Assembly (NCBI RefSeq): GCF_910592395.1
Contig: NC_088324.1
Location: 8,766,953-8,830,952 of the forward strand
Length of the DNA stretch: 64,000 bases
Reading direction: 5' to 3'
DNA from: Lineus longissimus
Taxonomy: Eukaryota > Nemertea > Pilidiophora > Heteronemertea > Lineidae
In this document: positions 12,376 through 25,000 of the stretch, piece after piece
How positions within the stretch are numbered: the first letter of the stretch is position 1
How the letters are laid out: every line of letters begins with the position of its first letter
The notes under the pieces: model-generated
Told to the model about the DNA's origin: nothing
What the model saw: the letters and a program-made list of their open reading frames with translations, nothing else
Databases searched by the model: none
Made by a program: the position numbers and the translations under genes

Positions 12376-13318
12376 ATGTGTAGAGAACGTAGTATAAACA
12401 GATGACGAAATAATTATGTTTAGGTCCACATTTTGACTAAGCATTAATATGCGGCCTGTTTCTGTCTTATTGCAAAGCACTGGGTCCCTAGCATTTCAAA
12501 GACGATTGTCCACAACCCTCTTCCCCCATGAAGACACCTAGGCAACTCTATTTCACGATGATGAACAGGATATGCCCTCGCTAAAGTCTTCACAGCTTAT
12601 TCTATGATACGAAGGAGTTCGTTTTATACAGACTTTAAATTGGCATGGCCTTATAAACGATTCCATTATGTTCTTTGATAAATCGATACTGAACAAGAAG
12701 CTGAACAAGATCGCTTTAAAGATTCCTTAACCCATTAATTCCAAAAGGAGAAAAATTGTCCTCTGTCAGAGTCAGAATACGCTGGTTCATGCAGACTAAC
12801 GTCATTGACATTGTGCTTTTAAGCGAACGAAGCCAGTAGGCTAATCCAGAGATCACATACGCCATCAGGAAATTGAACGAGCTTATGGTAACGATTTTCC
12901 AATTTTTCGACATTGTCTAAATAAATTGAATAGAAGTGCTACTGCTTTGGGCCAACTTTCTAAAGTTCACAGCCTCGTTCGATATCCTCTACGTACATGT
13001 ACGTGTAATATTCATTAGAGGCAGTGGTTTTCTAATGGATGGTTAAGGATCGAGGTTGAAGACTATGTAATTGCCAGAGTGTGGTGCATCCCATCTTATT
13101 TAGTGGGTTGTAGTGAATGAATGCAGATCAAACGAATGTCAAGATATACAGAACTCGAAATTGGCGACATTACTTCGCCTTTCATGTAGTTCAACTACAT
13201 GTATGATCAAATTGATGTACCTTAATTGAGTCGGCTGTTGAGACGTCCGCTATCCATTATAGTTTTAACGCTTTTTGGCTGAATTTCAGTGTCAAAGATT
13301 GCATCTTATTAAAGACTG
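12376..13318. other. Non-coding stretch, no gene seen
   Basis: No supported exon. It has a small palindromic tract (ACGTACATGTACGT near 12,989) and a 19-bp inverted repeat with 9-bp arms at about 13,182-13,200. Nothing else was recognised. Confidence 0.55.
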
Positions 13319-13489
13319 CCGGTGTAAAAGTAAAAAGTGTCCCCCCTGGAAAAAGTGTCCGGCCCTATTGTATTCTGCAATATGGTTCTATAGAGACCCT
13401 GACAGTCAATAGCTCAGAGATTGAAGCGCATAATAGAATCCTTTGTTCCCGGACATTTTATCCTAGGACATTTTAAACTTCTACACCGG
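13319..13489 (-). mobile_element. MITE copy 2 (171 bp, inverted relative to copy 1)
   Basis: Read on the minus strand this segment matches 2,381-2,552 closely, including both CCGGTGTA ends and the paired AAAATGTCC motifs. It differs by a few substitutions and short indels in the middle. It has no coding capacity. The close match suggests fairly recent mobility. Confidence 0.8.
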
Positions 13490-14549
13490 CAATTACACTT
13501 GCTGGGAAAGGAGCCCTTGATATTAACTTCACGAAAATAAAGTACATATATCCCTGTAACGCCAGCTCTTAACAAGAACATACCGTTATTTCGAATGCAC
13601 GCAATTTAAACTCGTGCTACATTTACAGAAGCATTTTACAACGCCTAGTTTCATGTTAACCACAGCGAAATTTCCTTTCGTCCATGTTGATAGGTTTTGA
13701 CGGAAAGTGGGTTCTTGTTCCCAGGTAGACACGCAAAGCTGTCCTTGGCAAGTCTGTGAAATGTGACGGCAACAGGAAAGGGTTGGCGTGAGAGACGCAG
13801 ACAGCATGCTATGTTTCTCTCTGTTTGGTTCCGGTTTTGTCGCTGGAGGTGTAATTGGCTGGAACTCCGGTGCTGAAGCAAACTTTAGTCACACGAGAAT
13901 TAGTCTAACCGTGGATTGTGAAGACGAATCAATTGGAAGGTGCATGGTTTATAGACCAATGTCCTAAAAGTACAATCTTACAGCACATCGCACTTACCGG
14001 AGTTTCACTACAGTCTGGTGACAATATATACCATTTACGACAGCGAAGTTAGAATTTCGATGAGATTGTAGCTGATTAATACAAGGATATAAACTTTGAT
14101 AAAGATATGGATCTAATCTTGCATGTGACAAAAACTGACTCACTTGTTTTTAAGTTGATTTCAAAATAAGGTTAATGCCTGCCTATCCATTTTGCTGACT
14201 TAAAGATGAAGTCATTGTCATGACGGAGGTCGGCTTGGTAAGCTTAACTCGATGATGTCCCGGTAAACATAAACCAATTTGCTCTTGGCAGAATTGCCAA
14301 TCTTGTCAATATACAGAAAAAACACACCTCTCATTGGCAGTAACGATATTGGGAAATATATTTTTTCAGTCGTGCATAAAGTAAACCAGTTACAAAAAGG
14401 AACATGAAGTTTCACTTGGAAGTAACCTTCATCCGTTTTGAGAGCAATATTTTGTGCTCATGACAAAGTTACTTTATAAAAAAATATTTTACAAATTGAC
14501 CCCATCTTAAAACCATTTTTGTGAAGTGCTCTTGCTAGTTTAGTCCTGT
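13490..14549. other. Non-coding stretch, weak exon hint only
   Basis: A 60-base block at about 13,672-13,731 lies between an ACCACAG acceptor-like and a TTCCCAG/GTAGAC donor-like motif and is open in one frame (ends DGKWVLVPR). There is no neighbouring exon to join it to, so I do not call it. The rest shows nothing. Confidence 0.4.
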
Positions 14550-14648
14550 CGACGTTCATGAACGCTGTTTCCTGGGGTCGATATTATCAAGACTCGCCCT
14601 GATTACCCATTGTTAAGACAGTAGAACAATAGGAATGTAGGCCTAGGT
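14550..14648 (+). repeat. Dispersed repeat family R2, copy A, left part
   Basis: This matches the family also seen at 15,815, 19,330, 42,983 and 43,701. Shared blocks run in the order GGGGTCGAT, TATCAAGA, CCTGAT, AAGACAGTAGAACAAT, then AGGCCTAGGT. The copy stops abruptly at 14,648 and the family sequence resumes at 15,815 after repeating AGGCCTAGGT. Confidence 0.75.
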
Positions 14649-15814
14649 ATGGTAACGTTATCATTTTGATGGTCTGATTGCATTTATGTGTATGATATAG
14701 TCATGGCGATGTAACTTTGTTGAGTTTTCCCGACAGTGCACTACCAGCCCTGAAAGGGTTTTTCCGAACAAAGACAGCAATGTCGAGAACAGTTCTGTGG
14801 TTCTCTCCACGGCTTACGTTAACATTGCCTGTAATGATGTTCGTGTGTAGCCTGTGATGAGACAGACCGCAAATACACACCAAAGGCGGCATCTTGTTTA
14901 GTCCAACTGATACCTACATTATGTCCAATTATCTGTAGCTCGCGAGGTTTTGAAGTATCTTCCCCGTCAGAGGAATTACAGGAGTGTGTCTGCCATGTAA
15001 TCGTAAGCCTGGCTTGTGGAGTGATCTTCGGTATAAATCTAACGCCTTGCTTTGCTTGAGGTCTCATAAGACTCGTAGCCTGAGGGGATCAGGACTGGTC
15101 AATACTTTCCTGCTATGGTTTTGTGCGTACTCTGGCTCAAATTGCACGAGATGGATGTTTCGTGAAAATTTGCCCTGTGGTTTTTGGTTTTCTTTAAGAG
15201 GTATCGGTGAGCTGGGGACGTCAAGCCCAACCACAACTTTCCCGTCCCCAGATGTACGTAAGAATATTCAATATGCAGTACAACGGATGTATGTGTTGCT
15301 ATACATCCTTGGAAATACGAAACCATTCATTTGAGGTGTTTTCGATTAAATGCAGATGACAGCTTATTTCTCATCTGCTTTTTAATCAGTTTGACTTTCA
15401 ATTCTTTCAACATCTACGTCAGCTTTCACCTTGTGCAGTTTATATTAATCGGTCTTTTTTCCCCAGCTCAAACACCAATACATTCGAAATTGCAAAGTCA
15501 ATCCACCAAAGGATATGTCAGGTCAGTGTCGCCATTGATAGAGTGGAAACTCATAACCTGTAAATTCTCAGTGTCGTATTGGGCAGGTGCTTGCTATTTT
15601 CCCTTTGGACCAATAATATTGTCAATTAAGAGTAAGACGTTATGATCATGATTAGTCGCCATGGGAGCATGAAATTCACACGTGATGCCTAACCCCTCAT
15701 AATGTGATGGCGTCATTTTTAAAGTTTTCGTTGTAAGTTGAGTGAGATTGCTATCAATATTCTGCAACTGCACCATCAAAAGCTACAATATTTGATATGA
15801 CGTCAGAGGCATTC
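14649..15814. mobile_element. 1.17-kb insertion splitting an R2 repeat
   Basis: The R2 consensus is interrupted here. AGGCCTAGGT is present on both sides (14,639-14,648 and 15,815-15,824), as expected of a target-site duplication. Inside I see no terminal inverted repeats, no LTRs and no transposase or reverse transcriptase motif. A 116-residue + frame at 14,984-15,334 has no recognisable family and could be chance. The insert may be a non-autonomous element of unknown class. Confidence 0.6.
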
Positions 15815-15920
15815 AGGCCTAGGTGCGTGTGTGGGCTTTGTTTGAACACAGTAGACCGTATATTGGGCTGGGTCTGAATGCTTTAGCTGCAAGGTAAGAC
15901 GCAAGGTAACGTAATGATGG
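15815..15920 (+). repeat. Dispersed repeat family R2, copy A, right part
   Basis: This resumes the R2 family after the insertion: GTGGGCTTTG, TTGGGCT, GTCTGAAT, then GCAAGGTAA and CGTAATG. All align in order with 43,051-43,150. Confidence 0.75.
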
Positions 15921-17655
15921 ATAATTAAATTGACGTCTGTAACGTCTAATGGTCTAAAATAGCTGAAGGGTAAGTAGACTTGCTATCACCAACTACAATG
16001 CGTAGTAACTCCATAAAAAACGCCATAACTTGAAGGAAGCCAGCAGCGATATGTACTATTGCAAAGAGCAAACGCTTAAGAGGGCAAAGTAGGAAAAATG
16101 ATGCAGGGATGTTAGTTAGAAATCGTTGAGAAAATGAGATAAAGAGAGAAATCTTCTTAGAATTGTTTTCTTGGCTTATTAACTAAATGCCGTAGACAGA
16201 CCTAAGAGGATGAGAAAAAAGTCGAAATATGGGTGCAAGAAACATGACATTTGAGATGACTGGAATAATCCACAAGATGTTCTTTTGGTTTACCTACGTC
16301 TAGACAAGTGATGTAGAGTACAAGAGAAGCAGTTTTAGGAATTTGATGTACTCGTGGTACTTTTGACCATAGAAACCACATTAAGACATTGCAATGAAAA
16401 ATGGATGATTTGGCCGATAGCCCAGGTCTTTAGCCACCCCACCACACCCTTTCTTTGACGACATGAAATTTCCAGATTATATCAATTTGTGTCGACCACA
16501 GGTGTTGTCACACGTGGTCGCATTTTAGGGATTGGTTTTTCGGTCAAAAGAAACCGTAGGATCTTTGTAGTAGGAGGGGATCGGTAAGAAATGTCTCCCG
16601 GGTTTTTGTCTGAGCAGCCCATTCCCACTTCAACTCCTAACTATTTCAACGAAAACTTGGACATTTAATTCAATGAATATGACATGATGTGATGGACAAG
16701 GCGTAATTGTATAATTTGAAAGAGCTGACCCCACGCCCTCCCCAATCACACACTTACTTTATAACCGTCATTATATGGCTGATTCGTTGTAATATAGCAT
16801 TTGAAATTATTCTACGGAATCATCTCTTAAATCCTAATAATGCATTCTCAATGAAACACCAATACCGACGCAGAATAGAGAAATAAACACGCGCTGGACA
16901 TTTCTATTTCATCCAGGTTAAACAGAAAGAAAACATAAACATAAAAGAAAAACATCATCTTCAATCTTCGTCTCGTGGTTTTATACCCAGATCGAAAATC
17001 AATTCTGATATTTTCATTTGTCAATAAAAACACTAGAAAACGGTTTGTTATGCTATCCATCATTTTCGTTGACAGACCTCCATGCTACCGCATGATGTGG
17101 ACGTGTTTGGAAAGCATTTGGGCGGGTTTGCCTCCTGCCTACCTGTTGAGCCGCTCGATGGATTTCAAAAGCAATGGAAACAATTTACTCTGTGATGTAC
17201 TGTTGGCGTTACTTTATTAGCTAGTTTGTTTGGTAAATGTTCCTTAAGCGTTGTAATAAAAATTTATTAAGAGTCCGATTCGCATGTTTATTAGATCACC
17301 TCTAACAGCTTAAAATGCAGGCATGGGAATACGTGACGCACTCCAACACTATCTTACGGTGGACACCCAACTTATGACTCCACGCGTCATTCACACAGTC
17401 AAACCTGTCGCAGCATGGTCGTTTTATCTCCTAGCCTCGTTCCACACATTGGGAATAAGTTCCTGTGTCACGATTCAAAACTTATAATACGATTTCTATG
17501 GATAATCAAAATTTACCATAGGTAATTCAATTCGTGGCGATCAAAAGCGGTAGTCCGATTATTAAGTTCTCCTCGAAAGGCAGCTGGGAGCTTCTACAAC
17601 TTCCCTGCTAGAATCATCATAAAGGTTTGACGTGACTGTTTGGATATACATCTGA
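15921..17655. other. Non-coding stretch, no gene seen
   Basis: No exon, repeat or RNA gene could be supported. Confidence 0.55.
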
Positions 17656-17945
17656 TCAATGAAGGTCACAAGCAGCCCGCCTTTGACAACACCAACGCAC
17701 TATCTAATGACCCAACATACCCAAAAGCTCTCTCCTCGGGTTTTAAAGATTGTTTCGCATTCGTATCTTGTCGTGATAGTGGGACACATGAGAACATACG
17801 TTTGGTCAATGAAGGGTACCAGCAGCCTGCCATTTGGCAACAGGAATAACGGAGAGGACGCTCTCTATGGCCCGATAGCTCTCGATAAAGTTCTTGATAA
17901 AGATCGTAGTTTCACATTCGTCGCTTGTCGTGAGTGGGCCACTTG
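17656..17945. repeat. Two-copy tandem duplication, period about 158 bp
   Basis: TCAATGAAGG and CAGCCCGCC at 17,656 recur at 17,816. CATTCGTATCTTGTCGTGA at 17,758 recurs at 17,915 as CATTCGTCGCTTGTCGTGA. Offsets are 157-160 bp. Two frames stay open for about 70-95 codons across it, but neither has splice context or a recognisable product. Confidence 0.65.
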
Positions 17946-19329
17946 ATTATCAATTATGCACAGCGTGGTTTCCTCAAAGACTTAAGGTTGCTTCGATCTG
18001 AAGCTAAAGCAACCCGCTGGGACCTGTGATATTCTACATGCGTTGTGTGCACCCACCTGTTGGTGATGAAAGAAATGAAATGACATACGTGTATTGCTAT
18101 GTTGCCAAATTAATAAGACTTGGAACTTAATTAAAATCAAAAAAACTGTTATTCATGTCACTATTGAATATGATCACTTTAGCTACAAAGTTTGGCTGTT
18201 TAGGCCAGAAGATATCATTTTCATGATTGTGTTTCCTTACAGTTTCATACATCACTAACATATTGCTGTCCTGGTAATAGAATATCCACATTAAGTTTAA
18301 GACTAAGTGTATATGGCGAGATTTTGTCAGTTCTGCGAAATTCGGATAAGACATGTGAATCGGCCATATGCAAACCCGAGTACCGATTTAAACTGGTCGC
18401 CAAAAGGCCTTAACCGATCAACATTGGGCATCATATAGTGTAAGAGATCGATTGCTTGAGACCGATATGTATTGATTGTGTACTGGGCCGTGTTTGGTGG
18501 GTGATGCGGTCCTAATTGGTCGTCTTGCCTCACGGTTGGGTACCACATCGGACACCAGACACTCCGCATCAGGGGGACCGAATGCCAGTCCCGTCTTTGC
18601 CTCGAGGGGCCAATCAGGATAAGTGGGGACGAGTTCACTACTTCTGGCGCTACCGAGAAATCTGACACGTGGAATGTTTTAATGGGAAAACTTTCCATAA
18701 TTTGTCATTAAAGGGTTTCTGGCCTTGCGTTGGCGAGAACTCGCGTGGAATGTTTTAATGGAGGCTCTAGATCTTTCCATTAATTGCTATTTGGGCTGCC
18801 CTCAAGATCCCATACAAGAATATCTTTGCCTTCAGCATGTCCACGGGAGTGTTCAACCTTCTCATCAGTGGCAGTCCTTTCTGATCAGTAAAATATGCAA
18901 AGATCGCCTTCGAAACTGTTTAATCTCTATTCGTGCTACTGATTCATTAAAGGGACGATTTGTTATGTGTTGAAAATAGTTTAATAAGTGTTTTACACAT
19001 TCATAGCCCACAAATATGTAAATTAATATGTTAGAAACACTTCTAATCAAGATGAGAAAGACCCCTTAAGGTGTCAAATCGTAGATGCAAACCCAGCAAA
19101 GCCGTTTCCTGCATCTGACATAATCTCTCGACAAAGTCGTGTCTTTCCAATTTCCTTGAAGAAAAAATACTAGTACGACGAGGTCATTCTCCTTGCATTC
19201 CCATAGGTGAACGACCTGGAAACCAATCTGTAGGCCTGATTAAAACAATTATTTGAAAGAAACTAACATGTCCAGCGTCTGTGAAAGAATGTTGAAAGAC
19301 AAGGCTACAATCTTTACTTTTTTTGCCTA
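17946..19329. other. Non-coding stretch with one small direct repeat
   Basis: CGTGGAATGTTTTAATGG at 18,668 recurs at 18,744, both followed shortly by CTTTCCAT. Otherwise there is no gene or element. Confidence 0.55.
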
Positions 19330-19716
19330 ATCTTACCTCGCAGTTAAAACACAGTCTATTGTCTCTATAAACAAAGCTCGCTCGCACCTAGGCCTAAATT
19401 ATCATTGTTCTATAAACAAAGCTCGCTCGTACCTAGGCCTAAATTCCCATTGTTCTATAAACAAAGCTCGCTCGCACCTAGGCCTAAATTCCAATTGTTC
19501 TATAAACAAAGCTCGCTCGCACCTTGGCCTAAATTTCCATTGTCCTATAAACAAAGCTCGCTCGCAGCTAGGCCTAAATTCCCATTGTTCTATAAACAAA
19601 GCTCGCTCGCACCTAGGCCTAAATTCCCATTGTTCTACTCCCTTATCAGATGTTTATCAGGGTAAATCTTGAGAATATTGACTCCCTCAGAGTGCCTTTC
19701 ATGGGGGTCGACAGGC
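19330..19716 (-). repeat. Dispersed repeat family R2, copy B, internally expanded
   Basis: On the minus strand the flanks match R2: TCTTACCTCGCAGTTAAAA on the left, and TTATCAGATGTTTATCAGG followed by GGGTCGAC on the right. Other copies have one block from the CAAAGC...CGCTCGCACC motif to CCCAT. Here that block is a tandem array. Confidence 0.75.
19365..19634. repeat. 45-bp minisatellite, six units, inside R2 copy B
   Basis: Units start at 19,365, 19,410, 19,455, 19,500, 19,545 and 19,590, each beginning CTATAAACAAAGCTCGCTCG. Units differ at only a few positions. The 45-bp period keeps frames open on both strands, giving 15-residue repeats that should not be annotated as proteins. Confidence 0.92.
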
Positions 19717-21997
19717 AAGGGAAAATAGACGTTTTTTTATGATGAAAATCCGCGTTTTCCCATCATGATCAGGGAAAATACTTTCTTAAACAGCATCTCC
19801 CATCAAAAGCATAGAGTCCTTCACCTCTGCGTGAGTGACAACACAAGTAATTACAGCAGGCCGGTAACTCTGCCGCGAGAAACTTGGACACGGACAAAAC
19901 ATGGCGAAACTAATATCCGTTGCATGCTTACAAGTAAACAGCGCGGTAATGACTTCTCTCGGAAAATATTTACATGTTGGGTTTCTGTATTTCCTTCATT
20001 GGTTTGGTGAATGAGATACGTGGGGACTAATTCATTTGGCTAGAAATACCGCTGCCTAAGGGTGGAACTGTCAGGTCACTTCCTAAGGTGACGAAGTAAG
20101 CATATGATTGTGAATTATGATAATTACTTTTTGAGAAAATGTCGCCAAGTCGATCCGTGCGCCTTTTTTTAGTTGATTTCTCGGATGGAGAGGGGCGGCC
20201 TTCTACACTGTCTTCTCGAAATCAGTGTATATCCAATGACTACTTACCTCTGGGAAGTGTCATGCAGCTTCAATTTGCCTGGTGTAAGTGATAGCATCAA
20301 ACCAAATGGTCACGAATTTTCCGAAAAACCTTGATTCGCGAAAATAGAAAGCGGAAAAAAATTGGAAACATGGAACTTTTCTTTCGTAATTCACCAAAAT
20401 AAGAAACATCTGAGAAATTGGCTGATTAAAAGGCGTGAGCGGCTCTGATCATCCTCAACCTTCTCCCGGGCTCTCTCATCAAACGTTAACTAGGTCACGT
20501 GATATTCCTATTTGTCCTGGCCATTTGTTGTAATTTCACTCAATTACTAGTATTCTGGGCTGCTTCAAACATATCGTAATGACTGTGATATATTTGAGAT
20601 CTGATGGTAATGTGGAGACCATGTAATCATGTAATCAAGACTGAGTTTTCTGATAGAGGGTCTCGCTGCTTTGTCTTTGTCTAGGATTTGTCAAAGCATT
20701 ACCTTCATAGAAGAAGCTAAGTACGATAAGTGTATGACGTGCTGAAAACTAATCCTTGCGGAGATTTTTACTTCGGATTTTTGTGAAACCGATCTACACT
20801 GCCTCTTCTCAAGGCACGCGGTGGATGATATTTCCAAACTTATTGTGGTAATCCAAGCCGTTAACAAATAAGCAACGTGAATCGCATTTTCAGGCAAATT
20901 ACATTGCATCAGCAAATAATTGAGGTCAACGAACTGTGTTCATCGATCACCTTTGGCATCAGGCAAGCCATTTTGGCAACTATCCTTCCAGCGGCGGTCG
21001 TCAAAATCCAACTTAATGGTATCGTAATCTCGGCGTTAATTCGTTCTATCGTTATTAGAGATCATTATCAGACCAAACCATAGCCTAAAGTGGGGGCTTA
21101 TATTCATGTTTAAACCTAAATTGCCTCCTGTGTCATTTCTGCCTAGATCCATGGCGATTAAACCAAATAACGAGTGTGTTTACCTACGTCAGTAGCTTTT
21201 CTCTTCCTGTTTTATTGAATTTGCTTTCTATTTTGAGGCTCGGCATTTTTTTTTGTCGATATTGTGTCATCTAGGGTCTCTTTAACTGGGAATGCTGAAC
21301 ATTCAAAATTTCCAAGCCCTGGCAAAGTATTTCTTGTATATGTATTGTCTGTAGTTGAACAACAGTAACAATTTCACTAAGTTTCAAGTTCCTCGTCGAG
21401 ATGCGAGGCATTTTTTATAGTCTATTGGAGATTGCTTCTGTCTAACACACTTTTATCCATAAAATTCCTCAGGTCCTTCTCCTGAATAATTTGTCTGTCT
21501 TAGCTGTCATTGTTATTAGAGTTTCGTGACAAGTTTGTTTTAATTGACATTGATGAGCTTGACAAGTATCCCATCTTGACCAGAGTGATTGGGGTCAGCA
21601 AGTCATTACTCGGCCATTCCTCCAACCAAGAGACTATAATAGGCATGATATAGAAATGATGAGTGCAATATGATCTCCCTGTCTGAACTATCGGGGTTAA
21701 TTGACATGCGATGCTCTTGTGGACAGCTCAACTAATTAGATCCAGCGTCCATATCCTGGATATGATGGTACACGACTTATGAACTTTCATTCCTTTAGGA
21801 AATGCTTTAGGCGTGTTTTCGAGCACGGATCGTAATTCTCAGAGGCAATTACAGAAGTTTCTCCTTTTAAAGGCCGACGCCGTTCGTTAGAAATTTGAAA
21901 TTTGTAATTGAATTAGAAAATTTCCTATGCATAAATACGTACAGAACATAAATATTTCTAAAAATACGCATATATAGAAAAATATAAACATAAATAA
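19717..21997. other. Non-coding stretch, no gene seen
   Basis: A minus-strand CAGAG/GTAAGTAG motif near 20,250 resembles a donor, but no exon could be closed upstream of it. Nothing else was recognised. Confidence 0.5.
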
Positions 21998-22039
21998 AAC
22001 ATAAACATAAACATAAACGTTTATGTTTATGTTTATGTT
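21998..22039. repeat. 42-bp perfect palindrome without loop
   Basis: Three units of the ACATAA type meet their exact reverse complement at a central ACGT (22,017-22,020), giving 21-bp arms with no spacer. It sits in an A-rich tract with further ATAAACATAA-like units on the left. It could extrude as a cruciform, or mark a head-to-head junction of a hexamer microsatellite. Confidence 0.95.
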
Positions 22040-25000
22040 ATTGCCCACAGTGATAAAGTCACCAGTGGAATAATACGATAAAATGTTCTAATTAACCTTA
22101 AAAACTATATAACTTGATTTGACGCGAGTGCGGTCTCCTACTTCGGCCAAGCGGTGCATTTAGTCCATCCTTCATTTTCATTTAAGAGAAGTATCACCCT
22201 TAGCGTATCATTAAGTTCAAACCATTCACACAAGTACGTCAGAATAGGAAAGATAGAAAAGAAAATTATTATTGCACGACCATGCTAACTTTTGTATTTT
22301 GTATTTTAAGTTATTTTCGAGATACTACGTCATCACTCACTTTATTGCATTGTCATGAGTGTGGTGAAGATGGCAAGTAGAACTAAATTGCCAATCATAA
22401 GTTCAAGTATGGGTTATTCATAATGTAGGGTTATGTGGTGCTTCTGACATAAAGTGCCGTGTTAATTTGTGGTAGATGAGTGCTGCATTGACCGTTGATA
22501 TTTATGACAATCAGATTTATTTTCGTGATCGTCATTTACTTGTGCATCCGACCTTTGAATATGTAAAAACCGGAGGCAAAAATCATCACATCAGATTTGT
22601 TCTCCACGACCACATCGGATTCAATTAAGGTGCATTTGTTGTATTTTGCTTGGTGTCTTGGCTAGCAGTCAAGAGGTCCCTAAATCAAGTCCTACAGTCA
22701 GACCTTAATTCTTTTAACTACGAGGTAGGACAAAAAATCGTAATGCAACCTTCGTCATATGACCATTTTCCTCTCATGACATACATAACAATTGAACTTG
22801 GAACTTGAACAGACTGCACACCAGTACTGAAAGTATGCATTATACGAGCATTGACTTTAAACGCTGGAAAAATACGTTTAGTATTTTTTTCTCGAACACC
22901 ATGTAAAAACGGATCCGATTCGTCCTCTGTATTGATTTACCTTTATTGGGAATCGGGGCGATCGCAATCAGGAGAACGATCAAGCAATAACGCCATGAAA
23001 CAGGTATAGAATACAAAACACTGTGTACACATGCATGGCATCGTATGATACCTCTGTTATACGATATCGATGCTGTTCCATCGTCGCACTATTTAGGAGA
23101 AGTCTACTTTGCAGTACGCAGTCTGCAGATGATTTTGTTCATACTTTCTAAAGTGCTCTTTTTTCTGCGTTGGATATTGGTCAACGTTATCTCATTCGAT
23201 GGCACGACCTATCCTGGCTATCTGGTAAATTAAGGGACTTCCTCCGTTGTTTCTCGCGTATTCTTAAATGTACTTTTGCCCGAAAGGTCAATGGTTTGTG
23301 CGAAAGTCGTGTTAGCTTGATAAAATGATTGACGTTGTGGAGTCAATCTAGTTCCGATTTGTCTCCTGGCACATGGAGAACAACGTGAGATTGACTGGTG
23401 CAGTTCTCATGTTCAGCCGGACCACGTCAACATTAGTAATTATTGGTATGAACAAAATTACCGTGTGTTTCTTTTTCGCCCTCTGATTGTAAGGTTGGTC
23501 TCTGTGAGATTCGTGTTTGTGGCGAATGTTGTGTAACTACCCCTTTTTGGAAAGAAAATTACTCTTTTGTTAATTCTCATCATATATCAAGTGAATGTGT
23601 TTTGAATCTGAAAAAGTTCGCGTTAATTTGTTTTTGCAATTCACGAAACTTTCTATGAAAAGATTTCACGATTTTTATTTTCATACATTACGAAGTTCTT
23701 TTGGTTTTCTAATCAACAAGTATTTTTCACGGTTTTCGCACTACGCGAAATCCACGAAAATGAAATGTCCGCGAAACTTTTAGGTTTATTGTACTTAGTT
23801 TGGCTGTAGTCCTAATTCACCTTTTCTAGAGTCCCAGATAGAGGTGTTTTTCGTGCATGATCTTGGTATCAGGAAGAAAGAAAAGACATACTGTTTAACT
23901 AACATTAACAGCATTAACGCCTTGACATATTTACGTCAAGCATTTCTGGAACAAAATACATGTATCAGTTTCCGTACGGTGAGAGTAGGCATGGTTGGGG
24001 TCTACCTGATATATCTTAATCTAATTTACTTTTGTCAAAAGGCATCATCCATATCATATTAACGATCCGATATCTGAAATAACCCCAATAACGGACAACC
24101 TTTTTCGGAAATTTAATATTTTGCTTGTTTTGCCGACCTGATTTGAATATCGATTCGTTGGCCAACATCACGGCAGAACACGATAGCCTCGCATGCTGGA
24201 TATTATGCTCCAATACCCAGAATGCCACAAAATCGAAGCTCCCATAATGCCATAGACGACTCCGCGTCGTCGTTACTAAGCAGTTGCTTCATGAATACTG
24301 TGAGGATAGGTTCAAGTGACTCGTTAACTCAGAAGTGTTTCATGGACTAGTTCTGTAGCTCGGGACCTTGTATTCATAGGAGACATTTTTAGTCCGGTGA
24401 CAAACACCAGAGCTAAGGCGTTTCTACTATTGCTGTCCAATTCATTTGAAGCCCTACCTCGAATTATTTCTCCTGTGTTACATCTTATTCGATACCCTGT
24501 TCTTGATGACATTCGGAGTAGCTTGGATGGTACTTCCTTTTTTACAATTATCAACGAGCGCAGGTTTGATGTTACACATTCTTAATCAGGGAATTTTGGC
24601 CATTTCGATTTTTGGACGTTGTTATTTTTTTGGTCGTGTCAAGTATCAGCCAAGACGTATGTATTGCATTGGTTATCATAATAGGTGATGCCTTAAGTTG
24701 ATACGGAATAAAAAACACTCTTTTCCAGATGAACTTCGAAATGCATTTTATATTACTCATATTCTGCTAACACCTGCTATTCGACTTCCTTCATCAGATG
24801 AATACGGTTGTCTCTACGTGTATCTAACGCTTCTTTCGAAGGTTTTGATGTTATCATGCGATATACAAGAGACGTTCAAAAATGGTTAATTGACATTCTG
24901 CGATAAGCGACTGATTAATCAAGCATTAATCAATATATTTCGAGATATCTGTTCTGAGCAAGCTTTGTCCAGGGCAGTTGCTGGGATGGTTCCGTTCAGT

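Noticed and set aside
19402-19665. Opposite-strand frames with repeated 15-residue units
   Set aside because: Products of the 45-bp array inside the R2 repeat. Both strands are open for the same reason.
24446-24688. Hydrophobic + strand frame ending near a GTGATG donor-like site
   Set aside because: It overlaps another open frame, has no convincing acceptor and no partner exon. Hydrophobic frames are common in T-rich DNA.
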